NCBI GenBank assembly: GCA_963793785.1
Contig: CAWCBH010000003.1
Coordinates: 1,674,001 to 1,738,000 of the forward strand
Direction of reading: 5' to 3'
Origin: CAWCBH01 sp963793785
GTDB taxonomy: Bacteria; Actinomycetota; Thermoleophilia; Solirubrobacterales; 70-9
Length of the DNA: 64,000 nucleotides
Shown: positions 27,981 to 35,236 of the stretch, in pieces
How the letters are laid out: every line of letters starts with the position of its first letter
Numbering within the stretch: position 1 is the stretch's first letter
The notes under the pieces: generated by a model
What the model saw: only the letters and a program-made list of their open reading frames with translations
Database searches by the model: none
What the model was told of the DNA's origin: nothing
Program-made: the position numbers and the translations under genes

Positions 27981-28310
27981 TCAGGTGTCAGGCGAGAAGC
28001 GATAGCCGATCCCGGTGTGGGTGTGGATCAGCCGCAGCTCCGGGATCGCCGAGCCGAGCTTCGCCCGCAGCCGACTGACATAGACGTCGACCGAGCGGTC
28101 GGCCCGCTGCGGCTCGCGTCCCCAGACTTCTGCGTACAGCTCTTCCCGGGTCATGATCCGCTGCGGATGGGCTGCCAGCGTGGTCAGCAGCTGCAGCTCG
28201 CGCATCGTCAGGCTCAGCGGCCTGCCGTCGACCAGCGCCGCGTGCTCATCGGGGCGGATCTCGAGCCGCCCGGCCTGGTAATGCGGCGGTTGCCCGTTGT
28301 CCGCGCTCAC
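27981..28310 (-). CDS. Stand-alone OmpR/PhoB-type winged-helix protein
   Basis: A 109-aa protein that is only the DNA-binding domain of an OmpR-family regulator: LSLTMRELQLLTTLAAHPQ, then MTREELYAEVW, then the recognition helix DRSVDVYVSRLRAKL and the wing THTGIGYRF. No receiver domain or phosphorylation site is present, so any control must come from expression, partner binding or competition at DNA. It starts with GTG 40 nt after a strong triple PHO box and lies directly upstream of pstS, so it may bind PHO boxes itself. Confidence 0.85.
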   Translation of the reverse strand: MSADNGQPPHYQAGRLEIRPDEHAALVDGRPLSLTMRELQLLTTLAAHPQRIMTREELYAEVWGREPQRADRSVDVYVSRLRAKLGSAIPELRLIHTHTGIGYRFSPDT

Positions 28311-28344
28311 GGAGCGAGGATTGCCCGCCGTCGGGCCGGCTCGG

Positions 28345-28569
28345 TTACCCGCCTGTGAATCTGGTGTGAACGCGGTGTGAATGAGCGCCGCCGCGTGCCC
28401 GGTCGGCCCGCTTCACATAGGTGCCACAGCCACGGTGCGCGTACTTGCCCGCCCAGGCGCGGATCGGGTCCTGTCCGGCCTTGACCGTCTCGCCGCAGAC
28501 CGGGCATCTGCCCATCGCTTCCGCGCGCGAGCCGAGCCGGCGCAGCTGCTGGATCGCCTTCTCGACCAT
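28345..28569 (-). CDS. Small zinc-ribbon-like protein
   Basis: A 74-aa protein with a probable metal knuckle: CPVCGETVKAGQD followed by a late HRGC pair, so four ligands Cys-Cys-His-Cys. The N-terminus (MVEKAIQQLRRLGSR) is helical and basic. Its last codons run through the PHO-box array that controls the next gene, so coding and control sequence overlap. No family is recognised with certainty. Confidence 0.6.
   Translation of the reverse strand: MVEKAIQQLRRLGSRAEAMGRCPVCGETVKAGQDPIRAWAGKYAHRGCGTYVKRADRARGGAHSHRVHTRFTGG
28350..28382 (-). promoter_or_regulatory. Triple PHO box before the winged-helix gene
   Basis: On the minus strand: ATTCACACCGC, GTTCACACCAG, ATTCACAGGCG, three contiguous 11-nt units with a constant TTCACA core. 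It is the best match in the window. It lies inside the 3' end of the zinc-ribbon gene and 40 nt before the winged-helix GTG. Confidence 0.78.
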
Positions 28570-28635
28570 GCCCGCAACGCTAGGGGCTACGCGGCGGCGC
28601 CGAGTGATCCTCCTGTGAAGTCGCGGAGCCCGGGC

Positions 28636-29424
28636 TCAGGAGGCAGTGACGCGGGCCGCTTCTGCCGCTGCCGTTTCGGCCTCAGCCTCGGCCGGACCCT
28701 CGAGGTCTGCCGGCACGTCGGGCTCGGGGTCGAAGCGGTATCCGACCCCGAAGTGCGTGTGGATGTAGCCCCAGCTCGGCGAGCGCTTTTGCAGCTTCTG
28801 GCGCAGCTTGCGCACGAATACGTCGACCGAGCGATCGCCGTGCGCCATCGCGTAGCCCCAGACCCGCTCGTAGATCGCCTCCCGCTCGAGCACCTGGCCC
28901 TTCGCCTCGGCAAGCAGGTTCAGCAACTCGAACTCGCGGCGGGTCAGATCGACGCTCTGGCCGCTCACGAAGGCCTGGAACTGATCGGTGCGGATCTCCA
29001 GCTCCCCCGCCACCAGCGGTCCCACGTCGGCCCGGACGCGGTTGCGCCGGCGGCGGCGCGCGACCGCCTCGATCCGAGCGATGACCTCCTCGGGATGGCA
29101 GGGCTTGCTGACCCAGTCGTCGGCGCCGAGCCGCAGGCCGCGCACTCGCTGTGCGACGCTCGACTTACCCGTGCAGACGACCACGCCGAGGTCGGGAAGC
29201 ATCCCGCAGATGCGCTCCAGGTATGCCCATCCGGCCGCTCCGAGGACTGCCGGGTCGAGCACCAACGCGTTCAGCTTCATCGCCACCAGCTCTTCCGGCG
29301 GCACCGCGCTCGCCAGCTGGCGCTGCTGCCAGCCGGCGGCTTCGGCGCGTTTCGCGAGCACCGTGACGAAACCGCTGTCGTTGTCGATTACGGCGAGCCT
29401 GATCATTTCGTGCGGGCTGCTCAT
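28636..29424 (-). CDS. OmpR/PhoB-family response regulator
   Basis: A 262-aa two-domain regulator. The receiver has the acidic pair in VIDND, phosphoacceptor Asp57 in LVLDP and Lys107 in VSKP. The winged helix spans about residues 135-235 with DLTRREFELLNLLAE and recognition helix DRSVDVFVRKLRQKL. A Glu/Ala-rich tail follows. No histidine kinase gene is near. Position next to pst and the PHO boxes makes it the candidate PhoP/PhoB, but that is inference. Confidence 0.88.
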   Translation of the reverse strand: MSSPHEMIRLAVIDNDSGFVTVLAKRAEAAGWQQRQLASAVPPEELVAMKLNALVLDPAVLGAAGWAYLERICGMLPDLGVVVCTGKSSVAQRVRGLRLGADDWVSKPCHPEEVIARIEAVARRRRRNRVRADVGPLVAGELEIRTDQFQAFVSGQSVDLTRREFELLNLLAEAKGQVLEREAIYERVWGYAMAHGDRSVDVFVRKLRQKLQKRSPSWGYIHTHFGVGYRFDPEPDVPADLEGPAEAEAETAAAEAARVTAS

Positions 29425-29512
29425 GGTCTGCGCCGAAACCGGCCCGGCGCACCCCTCTCATCTGGGGCGATTGTAGGGAGGGGCCCCGATCGGACCGCAC
29501 CAGCTGGACGCC

Positions 29513-29534
29513 GTTCACCGGATGTTCACAGATT
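29513..29534 (+). promoter_or_regulatory. Two-repeat PHO box
   Basis: GTTCACCGGAT followed directly by GTTCACAGATT, 11 nt apart. The orientation points to the plus strand, away from the response-regulator gene, and towards the non-coding stretch ahead of the NTF2-like gene. A weak TTATTT lies 7 nt beyond it at a possible -10 position. Confidence 0.6.
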
Positions 29535-29552
29535 TTCGCCTTATTTGCGGAG

Positions 29553-29698
29553 ACCGTTCCGGGCGTCGTTCCTTCGCATTCTCCGAATCTTCACCAGCGG
29601 CTCGGAACGGCGTGGGCAGACTGCCTCCACTCACGAGATTCCTCTCTCGTCAGCGCGCGCGGCCCACCTCCCTGCCCACGGGTCGCGCGCTTTTCTTT
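29553..29698 (+). ncRNA. Possible PHO-controlled small RNA or leader
   Basis: This roughly 145-nt non-coding stretch begins just after the two-repeat PHO box. It contains 9-bp arms CGTGGGCAG (29611-29619) and CTGCCCACG (29672-29680), an inner pair ACGAGA/TCTCGT, and finally a GC-rich stem whose last arm CGCGCGC is followed by TTTTCTTT at 29691-29698, like an intrinsic terminator. The folds are mutually exclusive in part. It may be an independent sRNA or an attenuating leader for the next gene. Inference only. Confidence 0.3.
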
Positions 29699-29717
29699 GC
29701 CGCGATACTGGGCGGCG

Positions 29718-30110
29718 ATGTCAGCGGAGAACCTGGAGGCGGTCCGGGCTGTCTATGAGCGATGGGCCGAGGGTGACTTCAAGGCCAGCATGGATCTGGT
29801 CGACCCGCTCGTCCTCTTCGTCCTCGGTCCGGGGTTTCCCGACTCCGGGACCTATCTCGGCGTCGCTCGGCTCGAGGAGTACACGCGCGGCTTCCTGGAG
29901 CCCTGGTCGCGAATCAGCATCGAAGCGGAGGAGATGGCCGACGCCGGAGACAGCGTCGTCGCGACAGTGCGTCAGCGTGGAGTCGGAAGCGGCAGCGGTG
30001 CGGCAACCGACTTCCGCTACTTCCAGGTCTGGACTTTCCGCGGTCGCAAGGTGATCCGGCTGGAGAACTTCCGCGATCGCGCCGAAGCCCTCGCGGCGGT
30101 CAGAACGTAG
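29718..30110 (+). CDS. NTF2-like (SnoaL-type) protein
   Basis: A 130-aa cone-shaped NTF2 fold: MSAENLEAVRAVYERWAEGD helix, a beta core with FRYFQVWTFRGRKVIRLENF, and a closing helix. Such proteins are small enzymes or ligand-binding folds with no predictable substrate. The ATG at 29718 is preferred over 29697 because relatives start MS-x-ENLE. Three more proteins of this type lie at 40.7 and 42.4-43.3 kb. Confidence 0.8.
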   Translation: MSAENLEAVRAVYERWAEGDFKASMDLVDPLVLFVLGPGFPDSGTYLGVARLEEYTRGFLEPWSRISIEAEEMADAGDSVVATVRQRGVGSGSGAATDFRYFQVWTFRGRKVIRLENFRDRAEALAAVRT

Positions 30111-30942
30111 GCGGGCGGATGTCCGCCGCGATCAGCAGCAGAACCAGCACCCCGACGGCGACGCGGTAGTAGACGAAGCCGTCGTAGGAGTGGCGGCGCA
30201 CCACCGCCAGCAGACCGGCGATCGCCGCGTAACCGGCCACCGCGGAGGCGATCGTGCCGGCGATCATCGGCCCGATGACGCCGTCCGGAAGCCCCTCGAC
30301 CAGGGCCTCGACGCCCTTGAAGAGCACCGCCCCGGCGGTGACCGGGACCAGCAGCAGGAAGGAGATCCGCGCCGCGGCGTCGCGGGTCAGCCCCAGGTAG
30401 CGGCCGGCGGTGATCGTGACCCCGGAGCGGGAGGTCCCCGGCGAGAGCGCCAGCGACTGCGCGAGGCCGATGATCACCCCGTGCCTGAGGCTGACCTCCT
30501 CCAGCGCCTCGCGCTGGGGCCGCCGGTCGGCGTGGGCGAGGATCAGCCCGAAGACGATCAGCGAGACGGCGATCATCCACGGCTCGCCGAGGTTGTCGTC
30601 GATCCAGTCCTCGCCGAGGGCGCCGACGATCACCGCCGGGATCGTCCCGATCACCACCACCCAGGCGAGCCGCTCGTCGACGCCCTCGATCGCCCGCTTG
30701 GCGAGCGATCGCCGCAGCCCCACGGCCATCCGCCGCAGGTCGGCGCGGAAGTACCAGACGACGGCGACCAGGGTGCCGGCGTGCAGCGCCACGTCGAAGG
30801 TCTTGTTGAAGTCCGGGTTCTCGATCAGGAAGCGGTAGTCCTGAATCCAGGGAACCAGGATCAGGTGCCCCGACGACGAGATCGGCAAGAACTCGGTCAG
30901 CCCCTGCACGATGCCCAGGAGGATCGCTTCCAGGATGGACAT
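30100..30942 (-). CDS. uppP: Undecaprenyl-diphosphatase
   Basis: Membrane phosphatase (280 aa) that recycles undecaprenyl pyrophosphate for cell-wall synthesis (BacA family). The two family motifs are present: GLTEFLPISSSGHLIL near the N-terminus and LSPGTSRSGVTI in the second half, with about seven helices. Its 3' end overlaps the convergent NTF2-like gene by 11 nt. It is alone, but several envelope genes lie within 5 kb. Confidence 0.95.
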   Translation of the reverse strand: MSILEAILLGIVQGLTEFLPISSSGHLILVPWIQDYRFLIENPDFNKTFDVALHAGTLVAVVWYFRADLRRMAVGLRRSLAKRAIEGVDERLAWVVVIGTIPAVIVGALGEDWIDDNLGEPWMIAVSLIVFGLILAHADRRPQREALEEVSLRHGVIIGLAQSLALSPGTSRSGVTITAGRYLGLTRDAAARISFLLLVPVTAGAVLFKGVEALVEGLPDGVIGPMIAGTIASAVAGYAAIAGLLAVVRRHSYDGFVYYRVAVGVLVLLLIAADIRPPTF

Positions 30943-30980
30943 CGGCGGGATCGTAGTGACGGTGCGCTAGATTCAGGCCC

Positions 30981-31238
30981 GTGAGCGCGCGACGGCGGAC
31001 GCTGGGATCGCTGGCCATCAGCGGCACCGTGCTGGCGCTTCTGCTGCTCCTCGCCAGCCCGGCGATGGCGGCCGACGGCGTCGGCCTCGCCGGGCGCACC
31101 AACGACAAGATCATCACCTTCTTCTGCTTTGGCGTGATCGCCTTCTTCGCGATCCTCGTCATCAGCCTGTCGCTGCTGCAGGGACGCCTCGAGAAGCGCC
31201 GCGAGCAACGGCGCTACGACCTCGAGCGCCTGAGCTAG
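30981..31238 (+). CDS. Small membrane protein
   Basis: An 85-aa protein starting with GTG, with a first hydrophobic segment ending ASPAMA that resembles a cleavable signal, and a second helix (IITFFCFGVIAFFAILVI) followed by a basic tail LEKRREQRRYDLERL. So it is either a single-pass exported protein or a two-helix protein. Family not recognised. It is divergent from uppP. Confidence 0.6.
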   Translation: MSARRRTLGSLAISGTVLALLLLLASPAMAADGVGLAGRTNDKIITFFCFGVIAFFAILVISLSLLQGRLEKRREQRRYDLERLS

Positions 31239-31276
31239 ACCGCCCGGCCCCTTACGCAGCCTGCAAGCGGGCTTGC

Positions 31277-31290
31277 GTGACCTCCGTCAC
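31277..31290. promoter_or_regulatory. GTGAC-N4-GTCAC palindrome before the M23 peptidase gene
   Basis: Five-bp arms GTGAC / GTCAC with a 4-nt spacer, within the wider form CGTGA-N6-TCACA, close to the CRP/FNR consensus TGTGA-N6-TCACA. It lies 112 nt before the M23 start. A second stem GCAAGC-GG-GCTTGC directly precedes it at 31263-31276. A related site occurs at 35.95 kb before another cell-wall enzyme. Confidence 0.4.
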
Positions 31291-31401
31291 AGAGGCGAGA
31301 CGTCTACCCAATTTGGTGTAGTACCCAGCCTCGCCCGCCGCCGAGCACTGCTCGGCACTGACCAATCCGCGCGCGGGCGCGTCAACGGCAAGGGAGCTCT
31401 G

Positions 31402-31944
31402 ATGGGAGCCAGAAGGGCAGCGGCCCTGTTCGCTGCGACGACAACGATCATCGCCGCCATGCCGGCCGTGCCCCTCGCGGGAGGCCTTCTCGCGCCCGAT
31501 CGCGCCCAGGCCTTCCTGGCCGATCCGATCGGCCCGCCGCCGGAGCGGGGCCCGTTCCGTCCCCTGCGGGCGCCGCTTGACGTCGGCGACGGGCTCGGCG
31601 CCGGCCGCGGCCACGAGGGAGTGGACCTCTTCGCGGCCGCCGGCACCCCGCTGGTCGCCGTCGACGAGGGCGTCGTCGTCGAGGCGGGCGCCGACGGCGG
31701 TCGCGGCAACTACGTCTCGATCTTCGATCCGCAGCGACAGCAGACCTACAACTACCTCCACCTGCTGGCCCCGGCCTCGGTCTCGGCCGGGGAGAAGGTC
31801 CGCGCCGGTCAGCCGGTCGGCGAACTCGGCTGCACGGGCTCCTGCTACGGCGACCACCTCCACTTCGAGGTGCGCGAGGGTCGCGGCAGTTACGGGCCTG
31901 TCCTCGACCCGCTGCCATTCCTGGACAGGCTACGGCCGCTCTAG
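31402..31944 (+). CDS. Secreted M23 (LytM-type) peptidase
   Basis: A 180-aa exported protein: signal peptide over residues 1-35, then a single peptidase M23 fold with GHEGVDLFAAAGTPLVAVDEG, where the first zinc His and Asp lie, and GDHLHFEV with the C-terminal His-x-His. It should cut peptidoglycan cross-bridges or act as an activator. The ATG at 31402 has AAGGGAG 6 nt before it; a longer in-frame extension would run through the palindrome. Convergent with the HD gene, overlapping by 4 nt. Confidence 0.9.
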   Translation: MGARRAAALFAATTTIIAAMPAVPLAGGLLAPDRAQAFLADPIGPPPERGPFRPLRAPLDVGDGLGAGRGHEGVDLFAAAGTPLVAVDEGVVVEAGADGGRGNYVSIFDPQRQQTYNYLHLLAPASVSAGEKVRAGQPVGELGCTGSCYGDHLHFEVREGRGSYGPVLDPLPFLDRLRPL

Positions 31945-32789
31945 CCGGGTAGGCGGAAGGCGCTCAAGAGCCGCTTCTCGCTCTCGCCTTCGATCTCGGC
32001 CACAACCTCCAGGCGGCCCTCGAGAGGGGTGCCGCGGATCTTGGTCGCCAGCAGGTCGTCGACCTGGAAGATGCCGGCGGAGTTGTTGAGCTCGATCTCG
32101 ATTCGCACCGGGCGCTCCTCGCCGGCGGAGATGCGGACCTCGTCGACGGCCGCGGCGGAGATCGAGTGGATCCCCTCCTGGCCGGCCTCCAGCGGCATCC
32201 GCGACCGCCCCTGCGCCATGTCGAGGGCGTCGGCGACCCTGACCACGCCCCCCTCCAGCGTGTAGGGCTCGCCGCGACGCCGGTGGCCGATGATCGAGTG
32301 CAGGATCTCGGCGATGACGATCGTGCGCTGCGGCTCCTTGTAGACGTCGCCGAGCAGCCGCTCCAGCGCCTCGCGGGCGAGGAAGAGGCTGTAGGCCTCA
32401 TGGTCGGTGCGGTGGATCGACATGCCGACGTCGTGCAGGAGCGCGCCTCCGGCGACCACGACCTCGGCATCGCGGACGGTCATCGCGTGGTCGGCGACCA
32501 TCGCCGGCTGCACGTCCGCCCTCGCCAGCAGGCGCAGCAGCCGCAGCGCGATGTTGAGGACGATCTGCACGTGGACCCATGAGTGGTCCGACATCCCCCG
32601 CCGCTCTGCGTGCACCTGCGCCATGTACCACCAGGCGCGCACCTGCTGGTCGTCGTTGACCGCCTCGAGGAAACTCTCCAGGCGCCGGTTGCCGCGGGTC
32701 GGCGCTTTGACCTTCGCCTCGGCGATCGCCTCGCGTGGAGCCTTCTCGGGCGGGCCCTCGGCGTCGGGTGCGGGTATCGCGTCGTTCAT
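31941..32789 (-). CDS. HD-domain phosphohydrolase coupled to a Ppx/GppA gene
   Basis: A 282-aa protein with an HD metal site: ALLHDVGMSIHRTDHEAY, His119-Asp120, preceded by VHVQIVLNIALRLL with a further His and followed by ILHSIIGHRRRGEP and ADALDMAQGRSRMP. E. coli Ppx/GppA proteins carry an HD domain at their C-terminus; here it is a separate gene whose ATG overlaps the ppx-like stop by 4 nt. Action on (p)ppGpp, polyP or a nucleotide is possible. Confidence 0.83.
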   Translation of the reverse strand: MNDAIPAPDAEGPPEKAPREAIAEAKVKAPTRGNRRLESFLEAVNDDQQVRAWWYMAQVHAERRGMSDHSWVHVQIVLNIALRLLRLLARADVQPAMVADHAMTVRDAEVVVAGGALLHDVGMSIHRTDHEAYSLFLAREALERLLGDVYKEPQRTIVIAEILHSIIGHRRRGEPYTLEGGVVRVADALDMAQGRSRMPLEAGQEGIHSISAAAVDEVRISAGEERPVRIEIELNNSAGIFQVDDLLATKIRGTPLEGRLEVVAEIEGESEKRLLSAFRLPG

Positions 32790-33676
32790 CGCAGCTCGCT
32801 GCCGGTTCGGTCCGGATCGTGGGCAAGCGATATGGCCAGCCCTTCGCGAACTCCGCCCGGGGCGATCCGAAGCGGCTCCGGGACCAGCTCGCAGATCGCC
32901 TCGAGCACGACCAGCGCCGCGGGCAGGAGCCGCGCCCGCCGGGGTGCGAGGCCGAGCCGCTCGCCCGACCCGCTCGCTGCGGTCGGCGAGCAGGCGGTCG
33001 AGGAGCGCCCCGATGCCCTCCCGGCCGAGGGTGCCGCCGCTGAGCCGGCGCAGGGAGCGAGCCCGCCGGCCACGAGCGCGATCTCGCAGGGCGGCGTCTC
33101 GATGCCGGCGAGGCGGCGCGCGGCGGCGTTGCGCGCCGCGGCAAGCTGGTCGGCGCTGGGCGGATCGGAGAGCAGCGCCCGCTCGGTCAGGTTCTGGGAG
33201 CCGACCGGTCGCGAGGCCCACCAGTCGGGGTGCCGGCCCGGGGCACCGGCGACGATCTCGGTCGAGCCCCCGCCGACGTCGATCACAGCGACCGACTGCG
33301 GCAGCTCCTGCGGCTGGCCGGCGGTGGCGCCGAGGAAGGCCAGCTCGGCCTCCTCGTTCTCGCCCAGCACCCGCAGCGGGCCGATGCCGGCTCGCTCGCA
33401 TGCCCGCCCGAGGCGCCGCAGCTCCGGCGAGCGCCGCAAGGCGGCGGTTCCGACCACCATCGGGTTGGGCACTCCTGCTCGGCGCGCGACGGCGACTTCG
33501 CGGCCGATCAGCTCGGCCATCGGGCGCGGGCCCTGCGCGCCGAGGGAGATGAAATGGCGTCGCTCGAGCCGTGTTCGCACCCTGTCGCCTTCGACCTCGG
33601 CAACCAACAGGCGCGTCGTGTTGGTGCCGATGTCGATCACCGCGACGAGCAAGTTCTTCCATCCTTTCACCCTCAT
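32786..33676 (-). CDS. Second Ppx/GppA-type phosphatase (frameshifted as given)
   Basis: A second ASKHA-fold phosphatase of about 296 aa. VIDIGTNTTRLLVAEV and VIDVGGGSTEIV are the phosphate loops; GTAALRRSPELRR lies between them. Around 33070-32990 the reading leaves the frame and returns (LSGGTLGREGIGALLDRLL sits in another frame), which needs three +1 insertions if all shifts are of that kind. The ATG at 33676 (MRVKGWKNLLVAVIDIG) is chosen for the family start. Distinct from the ppx at 19.8 kb, and paired with the HD gene rather than CHAD genes. Confidence 0.83.
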   Translation of the reverse strand: MRVKGWKNLLVAVIDIGTNTTRLLVAEVEGDRVRTRLERRHFISLGAQGPRPMAELIGREVAVARRAGVPNPMVVGTAALRRSPELRRLGRACERAGIGPLRVLGENEEAELAFLGATAGQPQELPQSVAVIDVGGGSTEIVAGAPGRHPDWWASRPVGSQNLTERALLSDPPSADQLAAARNAAARRLAGIETPPCEIALVAGGLAPCAGSAAAPSAGRASGRSSTACSPTAASGSGERLGLAPRRARLLPAALVVLEAICELVPEPLRIAPGGVREGLAISLAHDPDRTGSELR

Positions 33677-33778
33677 CTCGGCAACGCCCCTCCGGTCCCG
33701 CCGGACCTCGGTTTTCCCGCCGCCGGCAGGTCTAATCTCGCCGCCGCCTGTCCGCCCGTGCCCGGAGGAGGTTGTCCG

Positions 33779-33979
33779 ATGTCGATCTGCCCGCACACGG
33801 GGATCAGCGTCCCCGAATGCAGCTGCACCCGCTGTATCCAGCGCCAGCTGGAGGAATTCGCGCCCGGCCGCACCGCCCTCGCAATCGGGCGGCACGACCC
33901 GTTGGTGCTCCGCGACGTGCGGCCCCCGGGGCCGCTTTTTCCGCCGGTCTCCGAGCGGCTCAGCCGTCCGGTTCTGTAG
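33779..33979 (+). CDS. Small cysteine-containing protein
   Basis: A 66-aa protein with Cys residues at the start: MSICPHTGISVPECSCTRCIQ, four Cys and a His that could bind zinc, then a neutral tail rich in Pro and Leu. A strong GGAGGAGG ribosome site stands 7 nt before the ATG, which supports expression. Not recognised. Confidence 0.6.
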   Translation: MSICPHTGISVPECSCTRCIQRQLEEFAPGRTALAIGRHDPLVLRDVRPPGPLFPPVSERLSRPVL

Positions 33980-33988
33980 CGCACACGG

Positions 33989-34450
33989 TCACTCCCCAAG
34001 CACCTTGATCACCAGCCGCTTCGCACGGCGGCCATCGAACTCGCAGTAGAAGACCTGCTGCCAGGGGCCGAGGTCCAGCCGCCCTTCGGTGACCGGCAGG
34101 ATCGCCTGATGGTGGACGAGGAGGTTCTTGAGGTGGGCGTCGCCGTTGTCCTCACCGCCGCGGTGGTGGCGGTAGTCGCCGCCCTCGGGCAGCAGCGCCT
34201 CGGCGACGTCGTTGGAGGGAGCGGTCCAGCTCGGCGGCGCCAGCTTGTCGAGCCACTCCAGCATGTCCTCGTGGATGCCCGGCTCGTCGTCGTTGACCCA
34301 GACGCCGGCGGTGATGTGCATCGCCGAGACCAGCGCCATGCCCTCGGCGATCCCGGCCTCGTCGACCGCTGCCTGCACGTCCTCGGTGATCCGCACCAGC
34401 TCGCGCCGCTGCTCGGTTTCGAAGGTCCTATAGACAGTGTGCGATCTCAA
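33989..34450 (-). CDS. YjbQ/UPF0047-family protein
   Basis: A 153-aa protein of the YjbQ family, for which a secondary thiamine-phosphate-synthase activity has been reported. Conserved parts: AMHITAGVWVNDDEPG, DYRHHRGGEDNGDAHLKNLL and LDLGPWQQVFYCEFDGRR. The likely start is TTG at 34450 because GAGGAGG lies just before it (spacing 4) and family members begin near SHTVYRTF; the longer frame up to 34738 runs into a divergent gene. Divergent from the crotonase at 34.5 kb. Confidence 0.87.
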   Translation of the reverse strand: MRSHTVYRTFETEQRRELVRITEDVQAAVDEAGIAEGMALVSAMHITAGVWVNDDEPGIHEDMLEWLDKLAPPSWTAPSNDVAEALLPEGGDYRHHRGGEDNGDAHLKNLLVHHQAILPVTEGRLDLGPWQQVFYCEFDGRRAKRLVIKVLGE

Positions 34451-34513
34451 CGGTCCTCCTCGGTTCGGGTGCGCAGGCTGGGAGTCTGCCTGTGGCGGTG
34501 AGATGATGCGGGC

Positions 34514-35236
34514 GTGCCGGGGCTGCTTTCGATCGAGCATCGCGACTCGGTCGCGGTCGTCACCCTGCAGCGGCCCGAGAAGCGCAACGCGCTCTCGATC
34601 GACCTGCGGATCGAGCTGACAGATGCCTTCGGAGCGCTCGGCGACGACGAGAACGTCGGCTGCGTCGTCTTGACCGGCGCCGGCAGCAGCTTCTGTGCCG
34701 GCATGGACGTGACCGAGTTCGGCGGCGACCCGGGCCACAAGCGGCGCCTGGTCGAGACGTCGACCGGGGCCTTCGAGGCGGTCGGCTCGTGCCCGCGCCC
34801 GGTCGTCGCGGCCGTCAACGGCCCGGCGCTGGCCGGGGGCTTCGCGCTGGCGCTGCTCTGCGACCTGCGGGTCGCGGCGCAGTCGGCGAGCTTCGGCTTC
34901 CCGGAGCTGCCGCGGGGCATCCCGCCGTCCTATGCGTCGGCGCGGGCCGTGCTCGGGCCCTCGGCGGCGGCGGACCTGACCCTGACCGGCCGGGTGTTCG
35001 ACGCCGGCGAGGCCCTGCGGCTTGGAATCGTCAACGAGGTCGTCGCCGACGACACCAGCCTGGAGCGCTCACTGGAGCTCGCGACCAGCGTCGCCGCCGC
35101 CCCCCGGTCGGCAACGCTGGAGACGAAGCGCCGGATCCTCAGGGATCGGGCGAGCAGCTTCGGCGAGCTCTTCGCCGAGGAGGCCCGCGTCTTCCGCGAG
35201 GCGCTCCTCGGCGAGGATCCCGATACCGCCGCCTAG
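34514..35236 (+). CDS. Enoyl-CoA hydratase/isomerase family protein
   Basis: A 240-aa intact crotonase starting with GTG. VVTLQRPEKRNALS, GAGSSFCAGMDVTEFGG (oxyanion hole), VVAAVNGPALAGGFALALLCDLRVA and GFPELPRGIPPS are typical. The usual catalytic Glu position is PELPRG, which favours hydratase or isomerase activity. It is the second crotonase in the window and shares little sequence with the first beyond family motifs. Confidence 0.9.
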   Translation: MPGLLSIEHRDSVAVVTLQRPEKRNALSIDLRIELTDAFGALGDDENVGCVVLTGAGSSFCAGMDVTEFGGDPGHKRRLVETSTGAFEAVGSCPRPVVAAVNGPALAGGFALALLCDLRVAAQSASFGFPELPRGIPPSYASARAVLGPSAAADLTLTGRVFDAGEALRLGIVNEVVADDTSLERSLELATSVAAAPRSATLETKRRILRDRASSFGELFAEEARVFREALLGEDPDTAA

